Of a DNA stretch of 64,000 nt, positions 1 through 10,738 are shown in pieces (position 1 is the first letter of the stretch; the number at the start of each line of letters is the position of its first letter). The position numbers and the translations under genes were made by a program. This DNA is from Hyaloperonospora brassicae. Taxonomy: Eukaryota > Oomycota > Peronosporomycetes > Peronosporales > Peronosporaceae. The DNA lies in contig CANTFL010001231.1 in NCBI GenBank assembly GCA_947650285.1, forward strand, positions 1 through 64,000. The letters run 5' to 3'. The notes under the pieces are model-generated. The model worked only from the letters and a program-made list of their open reading frames with translations. It did not search any database and was not told the origin of the DNA.

Positions 1-814
1 GCGCTTTTGTTGCCTATCGAAGGTGGGTTCATGACTCTCCAAAACTTCTCTAGGTACATCGCGCGTGGCGCCCAAGGTCTTGTACCTACAATCAACCATG
101 GCTCATGGCGCTCGAGCCAGGCCATACCCAGAATGAGATCGTATTTCGAATCCAAATCGAGGACAAGACAGCGTTCAATGATATCGAAGTCCAAACACTT
201 CACGCCTAAGTTCAACGGAAATTTAGGCACCGTGACGCGACTACCAGTCGCTAAAGAACGGTGATCGAATCACCTTCATGCGCTTTGAGCGTTTTAGCAT
301 ATCTCTGACCCCGTCAAGGAAACGACGTCGAGCATAATTGCATGATGCTCCGGAATCGATTAGAATCGACCAATGCTTCTCAAATTCTCTCCTGTTGCCG
401 CGGCGGCTAACCAACCAGACTTGTATCCAAGCTCTGTGCTGGCTGGCACAAAGCTCTGTGGGACTAAGCCCTGTTCCACTCTACCTCGTAGAGAAGTTAC
501 AGAACCTAGTTCCTCTCCATTAGGTCACCCCTCGCCTACTGGGTGTCGACATTTACCCGTGCCATACCAGACTTCTGGTTGGGGCCGGGCTTTCGACTCG
601 TGGAATTCTGGTACTGCTTGCGCAAAGGACAAGTGGGACGAAAGTGCTTAGTGCTTCCGCGCATATAACAACATTTAACTTCCTGTTGTTGCTCTGCAAC
701 ATGAAGATCAGCTTCACCTCCATCGTCAGCATAGCTGAGACCCATTGGTTCTGGCTTACAGTAAGCCGAGGTGTTTGTGGAGGTTGCCCTCTCAAAGCTT
801 GAGCTGTACCCGTC
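1..814 (-). pseudogene. Zinc knuckle/aspartic protease remnant of element A
   Basis: On the minus strand and in more than one frame, this stretch matches the protease region of the element at 50869-51387. The plus-strand text near 330-400 (TTGCATGATGCTCCGGAATC) is almost the same as that near 51090-51120, which encodes the protease DSGAS active-site region there. A degenerate CCHC zinc knuckle lies near 660-690. No single frame covers the region, so it is not functional as it stands. Confidence 0.6.
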
Positions 815-1378
815 TCAACCAATTCTGGCCGACTTGAAGTTGTGCTCAGCATTTTGAGCGATGCTAACCGCCTCTTCAAACGTAGAAGGATGGTCCCGGA
901 AGACCTCGGTCGTGGCCACGCCAGTGCGAAGACCTTCCATGAAGACAGTCACGTAGACTGTCTCAGGGAGAGGGTCATACTGCGTAGCAGCCATCAGAGT
1001 TCTCAACTCTTGGACATAGTCCGTCAGCTCATTCTTAGCCTGACGGTTAGATAAGAAGCGTGAGCGCACGCAATAGGCCTGGTTAGGCGGTGAGAAAACT
1101 CGCAAAAAGGAAATGAGCGAATCCCATGTGGGAAACGCCAAGTCAACAGACGTGTTGCACGTCAGAGCCCACTCTCTAGCTCTACCATCGCGTTCAGCGA
1201 TGACCAGCGCGACTCGCTGATGCTCAATTGAAATTAAGTCAGATCTCATGGCCATCTCGATCTCACGGATCCAGAGGGTGAGATTTCTCCCCTCCTTTCC
1301 GGAGTAATGTTTGACGTCCACCCTGTGGGGACGAAGCTTAGCCTCCCCGTCTGGCATTGTCACGAAGCGTGTTGTCAT
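815..1378 (-). CDS. Gag capsid-like protein of element A
   Basis: A 187-residue open frame with the features of retrotransposon gag capsid proteins. An N-terminal stretch contains YSGKEGRNLTLWIREIEMA, followed by a helical region with WDSLISFLRVFSPPNQ and LTDYVQELRTLM. In the family this protein packages the element RNA into cytoplasmic particles. The frame ends just before the expected zinc knuckle. In the neighbouring frame at about 660-690 a degenerate CCHC-like motif is visible, so the polyprotein is frameshifted after the capsid. The related element at 45-53 kb carries a homologue at 51585-52107. I treat this as a surviving transposon ORF, not a host gene. Confidence 0.65.
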   Translation of the reverse strand: MTTRFVTMPDGEAKLRPHRVDVKHYSGKEGRNLTLWIREIEMAMRSDLISIEHQRVALVIAERDGRAREWALTCNTSVDLAFPTWDSLISFLRVFSPPNQAYCVRSRFLSNRQAKNELTDYVQELRTLMAATQYDPLPETVYVTVFMEGLRTGVATTEVFRDHPSTFEEAVSIAQNAEHNFKSARIG

Positions 1379-1623
1379 AGACGACGCTACTTGGTTTTGT
1401 ACTGCCCTAATAGGGCCGTTTTATACTGCATGAAGGTCTCGACACGCGCATTTTGCACGTCGGGGCCTTAAGCAGCGAGAAACTCAACATATTCTGGCCC
1501 TACGGCCGCGGTCAGCTTGTCGAGCGCAAACTCTTGGTCTTCAGTAAGGGTGTGGATTGCTCCATCATCACATAGGGTCACTCGTAACGACTCAGTTGCA
1601 GATTGACTACAAGTGATACCAAG

Positions 1624-2121
1624 TGTAGCGGAGCTACACAGCTCCTGAAGTCAGAGGAAGACTTAACGCTCAACGAGCAACTTTGGCTCAGAGAACCCGA
1701 CTCATAAAGTCAACAAGCTTCTAGAGCTTACGGTTCCTGTTCCAGGGGACCTAACGATTCAAGAGAATCACAGCACAGAGTGCTCAGGATCAGCTACCCT
1801 CACAGGTATTGCTAGCTCCTGCCGATCAAAGACGCCTCGTGAGGCACGTGTCTGTAAGTGATCAAAAGTGGAACTGAACTTTATTTAAATTTTTATCTGA
1901 AAGAAAATTCCTCCGAATAACGTACTTAATCTAGACCCTAATGTTCTAATTAATACCTCTCGCAAGATCTAGTAATCAATGGTTGACAGGCATCAGTCTT
2001 CAATAATTGATACGGTGTTCGAATATCATTTTCAATAGGACTCCGTCCCTTGTGTAAATCACACATGTTATGTTACTCACACATATTATGTAATTCACAC
2101 ATGTGGTGTAACCCGGGTACA
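1624..2121 (-). repeat. 5' LTR of element A (498 bp)
   Basis: This stretch aligns over its length with the LTRs at 45267-45748 and 52369-52850 and the solo LTR at 36125-36498. Shared blocks include GACTTAACGCTC and AGAGAATCACAGCA. On the plus strand it opens with TGTAGCGGAGCTACA and closes with CCCGGGTACA, so on the coding strand it runs TGTA...TACA. Its far end holds about three imperfect copies of a unit like TCACACATGTTATGTAA. The sequence just inside it reads TTGGTATCACTTGTAGTC on the minus strand and is the likely primer-binding site. Confidence 0.8.
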
Positions 2122-2907
2122 TCTAGTGTCAAGAGCATGCACCACCTGGTCAATCAGAAAGAGCGAATCAAGCTACATAATCGAATAGATGTCGAAGCTA
2201 TGAATGTACTTTGGATGTCCCCATATTTAAACGATCGCCTATTGTGGACGGCAGACCATTCCAGCCCGCTCCTAGCCACAACAAAATTTCATTAGGCTCA
2301 CTCTAACATCACTAAGACGCCGTAATGGCTAAAAGTAACTGGTAAACTGATATTCGAGGAGATAAATTATACGATGTTTTTATTTACTGAAAGCTAGCTT
2401 ATGACAAGGTCAATGCGAGAGGTCAACCTTGTGAAGGCGCCGGTCCAGGGAACAATATATGTATATATTCGTGACGACAACAAGCTTCTACCTGTTAAAA
2501 AAGCTGATCCCCACGTACAAGCAAACAAAGCCGCTACTTTTTATACCTATCGTTAGAGATTTTTTACTAGGTGCCGCAATGCCAATCGAAACGTGCCGTG
2601 CTATACAGAGGTTTTCTTTATGGTAGATAAATGAGTAGTCAAACGCTTGGCAGTGTTCCGGACGACCTGCCACTCTTGAATGTATGTCTCCACTTATTAT
2701 CAAAGTAATATGGCTATAAGGAGATGAGTGCCAATGGCGAGTGATTCGGTCAACTCGTTGCTCATCTCTGCGTGGCACGTTATTGTTGACGTTGAGGTGC
2801 AATAAAAAATTTAAGAGATCTCTTTTGGCCGAGATGAGTACGTTACTTGCTACGCTACGCGGGACGCAACGGTTTTTAGTAAGATTGGCAGCTACGGAAG
2901 TGAGGTG
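2122..2907. other. No gene recognised (about 790 bp)
   Basis: AT-rich sequence between the LTR of element A and an RNase H fragment. Short open frames occur on both strands (for example 2488-2802 minus), but none has a recognisable domain or a coding-like composition. Confidence 0.5.
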
Positions 2908-3405
2908 TCAACCAAGGTTGATGCACTCACTACCTAAAGGGGGTAAGGGGCCAAGCGCTGTCGTCATCGAGCCGGTCAAAACCCGGTGCAATGTCAGGTC
3001 GCGTCTGCAGGTGCATGGATGTCCAATACTCGATGTCATTGTCCAGGACAGGAATCGGGCGAGATCTGTCATAATCGGCCGGTCGTCATCCGATGCCGTC
3101 TTGATCGAGCGAGAGGAGTCCATAGCAATGTTGGCAGCACGATCGTCCATCTTGTTGTAACACCGGTAGTGTTGCGGTCGGCTCAGCACGACGAGGCTAT
3201 CAGCACATCGCCTAGAGTGTTCATACAACATACGAAGACCGAAGATTTTTGGCGGGCGATGAAGCCTTTGCTGACGGATGATCACGTCACTGTCCCCGAT
3301 CACGCGGAGAGGAGTGTAGCCCTCGTATGTTGCTCGACGAAGGGGATGAACGAGGCCCCTATATTCAGCAGTATTGCTCGTTGAGTCGGTGATAACGCAT
3401 GACAT
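2908..3405 (-). pseudogene. RNase H-like domain fragment of a retroelement
   Basis: A 165-residue frame whose first half reads like an RNase H fold of the RVT_3 type. TSNTAEYRGLVHPLRRA matches the usual motif around AEY. RVIGDSDVIIRQ matches the GDS strand, and MDDRAANIAMDSS matches the terminal catalytic Asp helix. The start of the domain (the first Asp strand) is missing, and the LTR of element B begins only 14 bp away, so the insertion may have cut it. The second half has no recognisable features. It is a remnant of another retroelement or of an oomycete RNase H gene and is not expected to work. Confidence 0.55.
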
Positions 3406-3418
3406 GCCGGATGCTTAA

Positions 3419-3861
3419 TTTAACGGGGTAGCCCGTTACATGAGATTGTCATTAAAACAATCTGACAATAAACAATATTACGTCGAATATTATTTTAAAA
3501 ATATCACAAGATATGGTGATATTGTTGGGATGACCGAAGGGTCTACTCATTGGTTGATATCGTGATGATATCAACCCACCAATCGCTGCTAGACGCGCGC
3601 AATGGGTGGTGAGTAGACGTCATCATACATACAGTTAGGTTGGTATATTTAAGTCAGGACAACAGAAGATTCAAGGAGTTATAGGACTTAATTATATTAA
3701 TACAGTTTTACTTTTACCAAGAGACTAGGGTCTTTCACCTTAGTCTCCTTTCCTTTCTCTGGGTTCATTAAACACCTATCAGGGTACTGTCGACCACTGT
3801 CGTCAGTGGAAGTATACTCCGTACTGATCATCCAGTACGTAGTCAACAGTGCCCCGTTACA
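3419..3861 (+). repeat. 5' LTR of element B
   Basis: Nearly identical to 10739-11180. It ends in CAGTGCCCCGTTACA. The first two bases have decayed from TG to TT. Inside are several inverted repeats, including a perfect 10-bp stem GGTTGATATC / GATATCAACC at 3552-3575. Confidence 0.9.
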
Positions 3862-3882
3862 CCTGGTAGCACTTTGTAGTCC
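3862..3882 (+). promoter_or_regulatory. Putative primer-binding site of element B
   Basis: Directly after the 5' LTR the sequence reads CCTGGTAGCACTTTGTAGTC. The same string, reversed, lies beside the 5' LTR of element C (about 61636-61658), and a related TGGTA-start string lies at the same place in the family of element A. A tRNA primer complementary to TGGTAGCAC... is expected from the family, but I did not identify which tRNA. Confidence 0.55.
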
Positions 3883-3911
3883 GTCCAAGGACCACACTCG
3901 CATCGCACAAC

Positions 3912-5031
3912 ATGAACATGTTGGACGATGTAGACGGCGACAGCTTTCACGGAAACCGTGAAAGCCACTCCCATTTGAGCGACATCAAATGGAGTGCGAT
4001 CTAACGAATGAGTTCGACCGTTGGCGAAGAAGGTATCTGGGCCATGCTATCCTTAAAGGGGTAGGGACCAGCAACATGTCGTTATTAGCAAGTTCTTGCA
4101 ACGAAAACTTGACCAGTCGCGAGCGCAAATGATCTTGTTTCAACAACAAGATCACCAGCGGACCGAAGCACTGAGACAACAACAATCTCGGTCCGCAGAG
4201 ACGACGCGTGAGCGTCGACGGGAGTCTCTAAAACTAGAGGTCTCCAAGTATCGGGTAGTCGAGGAAGACTCGCTGTTGAGGTGGTTCGTCGAGCTGGACG
4301 ATGCCATCGATGCTCGTCGCATCGATGATGAGCGAATGCAAGTCTCATTCGCTCAGTCTAACCTGGCAGAAGAAGCCAGAGCTTGGGCCCTGAACCCCAA
4401 GTTGCACGACCCACATGTGTTTGGGTCGTTGAGAATCTTCAAGACCCTGCTCAGTGAGACGTTTGAGCCGCCCAGAGCATAGTTCAGGACTCTTTCGTAG
4501 CTCCTGCAAATCAAGCAGGGTAAGCGTAAGGTTCACGCTTACGCCCAACACGTACGATACCTTGCAAGCTGCATGGTAGTGAACCCTGTGAGTGAGTTTG
4601 TGTTGATCACAATCTTTATTCAAGGGCTTTCAGACGGTCCCGTTAGGGACCACCTGTTCCGCGGAGAGCTAAAGCTGCTCTCAGAGACAATCTTCGCAGC
4701 GGAGCAAGAAGATTATAGCGTGAGACAGTCTCACGCTACGTTGACCCCGCATCGTCCACAGATACGATTAGCAGTCAGAGGTCCAGAACCTATAGACCTC
4801 TGTCAAGTCGGGGGCGAGAAACCTCGCCCTATGAACGAAAAGCGAATGGTGAGATGCCATCGCTGTCACAAGTTGGGACACTACGCATATGAATGCAGTA
4901 TCCCCCGCTCAGGACCTCGCTGTGCTGAGCGCAGTGTTCACCCACCAGCAAGAAGAACTGGAGGGAGAGGGTCCATTGCTGTTGCGAAGTCGCACAGCAA
5001 AGCGGACCATAAAAACGGTCGGGATCAGTAG
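3912..5031 (+). pseudogene. Broken gag of element B
   Basis: The frame starts at ATG 3912 (MNMLDDVDG...), matching the gag start MNMLEDEE of element C. It is broken by stops before 4096, then open over 4096-4482 and 4573-5031 in a different register. Capsid-like residues lie around RWFVELDDAIDARR. A good CCHC zinc knuckle, CHRCHKLGHYAYEC, lies near 4858-4899. The two open pieces do not join in one frame, so no full polyprotein can be made from this copy. Confidence 0.8.
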
Positions 5032-5177
5032 GGGCGGAGCGCCCTACTGATCCAGAAACATCAAGAGAATTTGCAAATCTCCTGTAGAAGGTTGCTCCCA
5101 ACACACAATTTCTGTGTGTCTCTGCACCTGGTGATGAGGTGTCTCTCATCACCTTGAAGTTAGAAGTGACAAAAGAC

Positions 5178-5939
5178 TTGTAACTTCGCGCCCTAGTTGA
5201 CTGTGGGGCGTCGAACAATTTTGTTCGTCGTCAGTCGCTAGAGGCAGGAAGTTTTAACTTCATGGAGCGGGAGATCCCTCCAACAAGAATGACGGTGCGC
5301 CTAGCGACAGGCGCATCGATCACTGTGAAGAAACGTGTAGTCGGAATCCACTACACGCCAAAAGGCGAACAGTACGATGATGATTTCATCGTGCTTGACC
5401 TAGATGACAAGTTCGACGTCATCTTAGGGTTGCCTTGGCTCAGGAAATACGAGCCAAGGGTGAGTTGGCAGTATCGATCGGTTACGATACCTGCCACTTG
5501 TTCCTCAGATAACAACCTGACGAATATCTTGGAACGCCCGCACTCACGTGGGTGTACTGCGGGTGAGTGCGATGGCCTCACTTGTGGTACGGTCGTTAGC
5601 ACGACTGTACAAGAACACAATGTAGATGATCACTACATTGTGGAGAAAGCTGTCCCGGATCCTGTGGAAGTGATTTCCCAGGAGGTAATCGAGACACTGA
5701 ATGTCTTGGTTAATGACGGATCAAGCGTAGGCGCTTACACGCTTGATCTGGTTGCGCCTCCGAAGTTAACTTCGGAGATAACTCAACTGCCGACGCTAGA
5801 ACCGAAACGGTTCTTGCGTGATCTGCGTAGTGGCAAAGTCAAGCAGATCTGTGTACTCGTCGCGGAGGACGAGTACGTTATCGATAATATATCAGCAACG
5901 TTGTTTACTGATACCGAGAGTATTCTCAGCAGTTCATAG
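5178..5939 (+). pseudogene. Aspartic protease region of element B
   Basis: A retropepsin-like domain: the active-site block is VDCGASNNFV (Cys where most Gypsy proteases have Ser) near 5196-5226, followed by the flap region and the hydrophobic motif VILGLPWL near 5410-5434. It would cleave the Gag-Pol polyprotein in the particle. A stop lies just before the active site (about 5179), separating it from gag. The frame stays open to the stop at 5937-5939, just before the RT frame. Element C has the same block at 59464-60456, and it is open there. Confidence 0.75.
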
Positions 5940-6818
5940 ATGGACGAAAGTGTCATCGATGAGAAGACTCGGATTGAGAGATACACGTCTCAATCCTGGA
6001 AGTCGCTTCAGGCAAATTCTTTGTATAAGGATTTGATCGAATTCAGGGATGTTTTCCCTGAATCCGTACCTTGCGAGTTGCCTAAGGACAAAGGCACTCG
6101 ACACGAGATCGAGCTCAAACCGGGCTCGAAGTACTGTGCCATGAAGCAGTGGCCACTGCCTCGTGAACAAGTACTAGCGATCGACAAGTTCTTTGCCGAT
6201 CGCTTAGCAGCGGGCCATGTGAGGGAATCGACTTCCCATCACATCTCTCCGACCTTCTGTGTGCGAAAGACCACAGGAGGATGGCGGATAGTGCACGCAT
6301 TCAACAAGTTGAATGCTACAACGGTACCGGCTCAGACGCCGATACCAAGAAAGGACGCAATCATAGATGGTATGTCAAAGAGTACCATCTTTTGGTCCAT
6401 GGATCTGATGGACGGATTCTATCAGATCCTTATGCGTGAACGGGATGTTCCGTACACAGCAGTGAGTACCCCCAGCGGGATGCTGTGGGAGTGGCTAGTG
6501 ATGCCACAGGGGATGAGTAATGCCCCTTCGACATTCAACAGATGCGTTACAAATCTGTTGAGACCGGTGCGGGATTTCGCACCGAGTTATTTTGATGATG
6601 TGTTCGTCCATAGCCGGGCTATGGATGGAAGGACGGACGTTGAAGTCCACCGAACTCACGTTCGTCAGGCTCTTCAACTTATGCGCAAGCATAAGTTGTA
6701 TGCCAACCTCAAGAAGTGTATATTTGCGGCAAGGAAATACCACTTCTTGGGTGCATCGTCGGCAAACAAAGCGTACGCCCTGATCCCGAAAAGATCAAGG
6801 CGATCACCGACTGGCTAG
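5940..6818 (+). pseudogene. Reverse transcriptase domain of element B
   Basis: A 292-residue open frame with the RT order fingers, palm, thumb. ELKPGSKYCAMKQWPLP and VHAFNKLNATT are typical N-terminal Gypsy RT blocks. SMDLMDGFYQI carries the first palm Asp, LVMPQGMSNAP the template grip, and SYFDDVFVHS the YxDD catalytic box (here YFDD). The frame is lost near 6750, where the sequence continues one register away as LLGCIVGKQ. The enzyme copies element RNA into DNA, but this copy is cut by the frameshift. Confidence 0.85.
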
Positions 6819-8179
6819 TGACAGTCGATGTCAAGGGACTTCGTAAGTTCCTTGGCTTAGCGGCGTACTTGCACAAGTACTCACGCAATTACGCCGAGAT
6901 GACTGTTCATCTTTCTTGCTTGCTCAATAAAGATGTTAAGTGGTCATGGAACGCTGACTGTCAGCGTTCCTTTGAAAGCATCAAGAAAAGCTTGATGCAA
7001 TCGCCCACCTTGGCGATTGCAGATCAGAACAGACCTTTTCATGTGGTCTGTGACGCCAGCGATTTTTCTATCGGCTGTGCGTTGATGCAGTATGACACAG
7101 ACGGCACAGAGCGCGTCGTCTGCTATCAATCGCGTCAGCTGCAACCATCTGAACGCAAATACCCAGTGCATGACAAGGAACTCCTTGCCATGAAGTATGC
7201 ACTGGCTAAGCTCCGGGTCTATCTCTTGGGAGATAGACCGTTCATCGTCTATACGAACCATGCAGCACTACGCACGGCCGTAAACAGTCCACACCTCTTG
7301 CAAAGGATGGCGAGGTGGATGTCCTTCTTCGCGGAGTATTACTTCTCCGTGGAGTACAAGCCAGGACGACTTAATGTCGTCGCTGATGCATTATCACGTC
7401 GGACCGACTTCGAGCCAACGACCCGAGTCAACAGTGAGGCCTTGCCCACTGTTGCGACACTGTACATCAGTGTGCCGTCGTCGCCGTTACTCGACGACGT
7501 GCGGAAGGCATACGCAGGAGACACGAATCTCCTACGTTTGGTGGGTCACCTTGCGAACCCTTCCCGGAAATACTTGTCGGATTTGCCGGCCCTGTACCGT
7601 TCCTCTTTGTATCGGTACACGACTCGCAATGGCTTGCTATACTATACAGCAGTTGCCGAAGACACGCCGCGTGTCGTCGATCCCGATCATGATGAATGGC
7701 GATTACGCATCATGTTCGAATGTCACGATGCGCCGTCTGGCGGGCATCGTGGCCGAGAAAAGACTTACCTCACGGTCAGTCGTGACTTTTACTGGCCCCG
7801 CCAGTATCAGTTTGTCGGCAAGTACATTCGTTCTTGCGAGGTCTGTCAACGGGTGAAGCCTAGTCCTTCATCCCGTGCACCGTTACAACCTCTGCCGGTC
7901 CCGGCAGAGTGTTGGAGGCCGTTTGCATGGACTTTGTCTTCGGGTTTCCCGAAGACACTAAATAGAATAATGATATTCTTGTCTTTGTGGATCGTTTCAG
8001 CAAGATGGTACATCTTTATGCAGTCCCAGAATCGATCAACGCCCACGGCTGTGCGCGTGTCTTCATCGACACTGTGTTTTGACTCCACGGTTTACCCCGT
8101 GAACTCGTATCCGACCGTGATCCTCGGTTCACGGCGGCATTTTGGCAATCCGTGTTCCGCACATTGGGAACAAGGTTGA
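6716..8179 (+). pseudogene. RNase H and integrase N-terminal region of element B
   Basis: A 487-residue open frame continuing pol after the frameshift. It has the RT connection (DPEKIKAITDW), RNase H with DASDFSIGCALMQ and HDKELLAMKYAL, and then YTNHAALRT where family members usually have YTDH. The catalytic Asp appears changed to Asn (element C keeps YTDQ). An HHCC zinc-binding region of integrase follows (HDAPSGGHRG...CEVCQRVKP), then the first part of the core. The frame ends at 8179 and is followed out of register at 8152. Confidence 0.85.
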
Positions 8180-9452
8180 AGATGTCAACCTCTGACCATC
8201 CTGAAACAGATGGCCAGACAGAACGTGCGAACCGTGTCCTCGAAGAAATTCTTGGTGGATACGCTCACTCCTTTTCACATTGGAGTGAGTTCTTACCGAT
8301 GGTTGAGTTTGCCATCAACAACTCCGTGCATGCGTCCACAACGCATACACCGTTCTACGTGAATGGCTTACGCCACCCACGTATTCCCGCTCTCATACAG
8401 AGTGACTCTGAGTTAAGGGGGGAGGGACTCGCTCGAGCAAAAGCCGTTTTGGCTCTTGCTCATCACGTATCACCGCTCACGCCGATACGTTTGATGCCGA
8501 TGTCGACAACGTCGACATCGAGGAAATCGAGCTTAGCAGTAGCGATGACGCTGCTGCTACATCAGACAATGACGACGATGCTGGGATATTCAGCATCGTC
8601 AACGACAATGGCAGCGAGGAAGAAGATACCCTCGTTGAAGAAGAGAACGATCTCTTAGCAGTGCGCACGAAGCGCACTAAAAGACAAAACAAAGAGTCAG
8701 CAGAGAACTTCCTGCTGACTCGAGAGGCTGTAGTCCGTTTCGTCCAGGACTTCATCGCAAATGCGGTGGACCGCCAGAAACGGAACGCAGACAGGAATGG
8801 AAGAGCAAATTTTCTTTCAATTAAGGTGAACGACCTAGTGATAATGTATACGGTAAACTTACCTGGACATGTAGTCACTAATGTAGGCAGTAGTAAACTA
8901 CAGCCGAAATGCATTGGTCCCTTTCGTGTGTTGCACCGCAAGGGCAATGCATACACGATTGAGTTGCCTCGCAGGATGCGCACGCATCCTACATTTTATG
9001 TTGGCCGTCTCCGCCCGTACCATCAGTACGAGGCCTCTTGCGAGAACGGAGATAACCGGCGCGCTCAAGAATCCCCAACACATTCTTGTGATCACGGACC
9101 AAACACTGAAGTTGGTCCTTCGTCGAAAGGAGTTGGTCCTTCATCGACGCGGCCTCGCGACGAGCCGTCTCTAGCTCGTCGCGCAAACGACGCCTCTCGC
9201 GTTCACTTTCAAGCTGAGCGAACGCGAACTCCGATCGGTCCTTCTCCCGATCGGCACGACGACGTCGCACGTCCGACTGCAAGGCGTGCCGACGATCGTT
9301 CCCGTGATCGACGTCCTCCCTCAGCTCGTTCAGGTAACGCTCGTGGTTACCCAAAGTCTCGTGCAGGCCCGGCGGCTGAGCCGGACCTTGTCTTTCCACC
9401 GCCACCGGAACAATTGGTGGATTCCCACGGTGGTCAACGCTTTCTTGTGTAG
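8152..9452 (+). pseudogene. Integrase core end and C-terminal domain of element B
   Basis: Two frames, 8152-8658 and 8661-9452, follow integrase to its end. The first has STSDHPETDGQTERANR (the core block containing the catalytic Glu region) and FAINNSVHASTTHTPF. The second has the C-terminal block CIGPFRVLHRKGNAYTIELP and THPTFYVGRLRPY. After about 9040 the sense frame becomes Arg/Ser/Pro-rich with no recognisable domain, and this part lies over the C-terminus of the antisense ORF. That tail may therefore be open only because the other strand is coding. Confidence 0.75.
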
Positions 9453-10606
9453 CGTATCTTGAACCACCGTGGCGATTCGGAATCAAGGACGAGTTACCTC
9501 GTCCGGTGGCGTGGGTACCTACCTTCCTTTGACAGCTGGGAACCTCGTTCCCAGCTGATGGCTGACGTTGAAGGTCTCGTCCACCAGTATGACGAGACTC
9601 ATCCGATTGGTCCGAGGGCCTATCGGTAAACACGCGCTTTTGGCGCTTGTAGACGGATTGCAAGTTTGCAATCGCGTCCCGCATCTCATCCGAGATGTGT
9701 GCCCTTCCCCAGGGCGAACTTAGGGAATACACGTCCCTATGTGCACGTTGCGAGTTGTCGATACATCTCGCACAAGGGTCTCCCCATGTGAGGCAAGGAA
9801 TGCCGGCCCCACTTGACAGATTATGCAACCAGTACCTTGCACCGGTTGGCGCTCGCTTTTCGAACTTGAGGCGTGTCGCCTCAAGCTTCTTAAGCCACCC
9901 TTCTCGTCCAAAATTCTTGACGTTTTGGACGAAGGCGTTCCACGCTGCCAAAAGCGAGTTCTTGTCACGCTTTCGGTTGCCATTATACCATCGATGCCTA
10001 AGGAAGGCATCGAGATAGAAGTCTTCTTCAGCGCGGAAGTTACTCGCGCTGGAACTTAAGCCATGAAGCTTAGTTGCATCGAATAAAGGAGCTCTATGGT
10101 GTTGGCTTGTCTCGTGCGATAAGCTATTGATGAGCTGCTCGGGTAATCGCCACGGCTTGAGCTCACCACGCTTCAATGTGGTACCTGTTTCGGTACCACG
10201 GCTTACAGAATGACGGTGGCTCTCGCCATCGTCATCACGCTCTTGCGGGGAAGCACGAGTTGATACTGGTGAGGCATAGTATTCCTCACCATTGAGTTCG
10301 TCATCACTGCCGAACAGACTGGGATGTATTTCACGAGTCCACTCGTTCGACAGTGCTCTTGACGAACGATGAGGCACCGCCGGTGATCGGGATGCCTCTG
10401 GAACGTTGCGCGAGTCAGGCACGTCTGACTCGCCATACTTGATGACCTCATTGCCAAGGTCATCATGTGCACGTGGTGCGATACCGCGTACGGTCTGCAG
10501 CACCTTCTGCTGCAGACGGAGAACAAGCAGCAGACGACGAAGCGTCTGCCGCAGAGTCTGGCACAGCAGCAGGCTGTGTGGTCTTCGAATCACCTCGCAT
10601 AGACAT
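8989..10606 (-). CDS. Antisense ORF of element B, unknown function
   Basis: A long frame on the strand opposite gag-pol, between the pol end and the 3' LTR, convergent with pol. The likely start is MSMRGDSKTTQ at 10606. A frame change near 10490 then leads into a frame open to 8989 (about 520 residues). The product is hydrophilic. The middle part has a Trp/Arg-rich segment (DAFLRHRWYNGNRKRDKNS), then a Cys cluster (CLTWGDPCARC). The C-terminal third is charged and probably coiled coil (REDVDHGNDRRHALQ...LESERERRRLRDELE). A clear homologue lies at the same place in element C (54644-56225). Plant Gypsy elements of the Tat group are known to carry extra ORFs here, some antisense. No domain is recognisable, so function is unknown. 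Confidence 0.65.
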
Positions 10607-10723
10607 GTTAACTATGCGAGGCAAGGTCAGGAGTGAATGGGTCTGACCGAACAAGTGCTCCCTGTCCCACTGGTGTCCAACAGGTGGCCACCAAGTTTTC
10701 GAAAGTCACACGGTGACTATCAG

Positions 10724-10738
10724 ATAAGGGAGGGGTGA
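10724..10738 (+). promoter_or_regulatory. Polypurine tract of element B
   Basis: The purine-rich run ATAAGGGAGGGGTGA stands directly before the 3' LTR start TGTAACGGGG. This is the usual primer site for plus-strand DNA synthesis in LTR retrotransposons. Confidence 0.75.

Larger units (their letters stand above)
1..2121 (-). mobile_element. Ty3/Gypsy LTR retrotransposon, 5' part only (element A)
   Basis: The element is transcribed right to left: its 5' LTR lies at 1624-2121, gag follows at 815-1378, and remnants of a zinc knuckle and aspartic protease run to the window start. The rest of pol lies outside the window. The same gag, protease and LTR type recur in the element at 45267-52850, so the two belong to one family. 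Several frames are needed to follow the protein below 815, so the copy is decayed. Confidence 0.8.
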
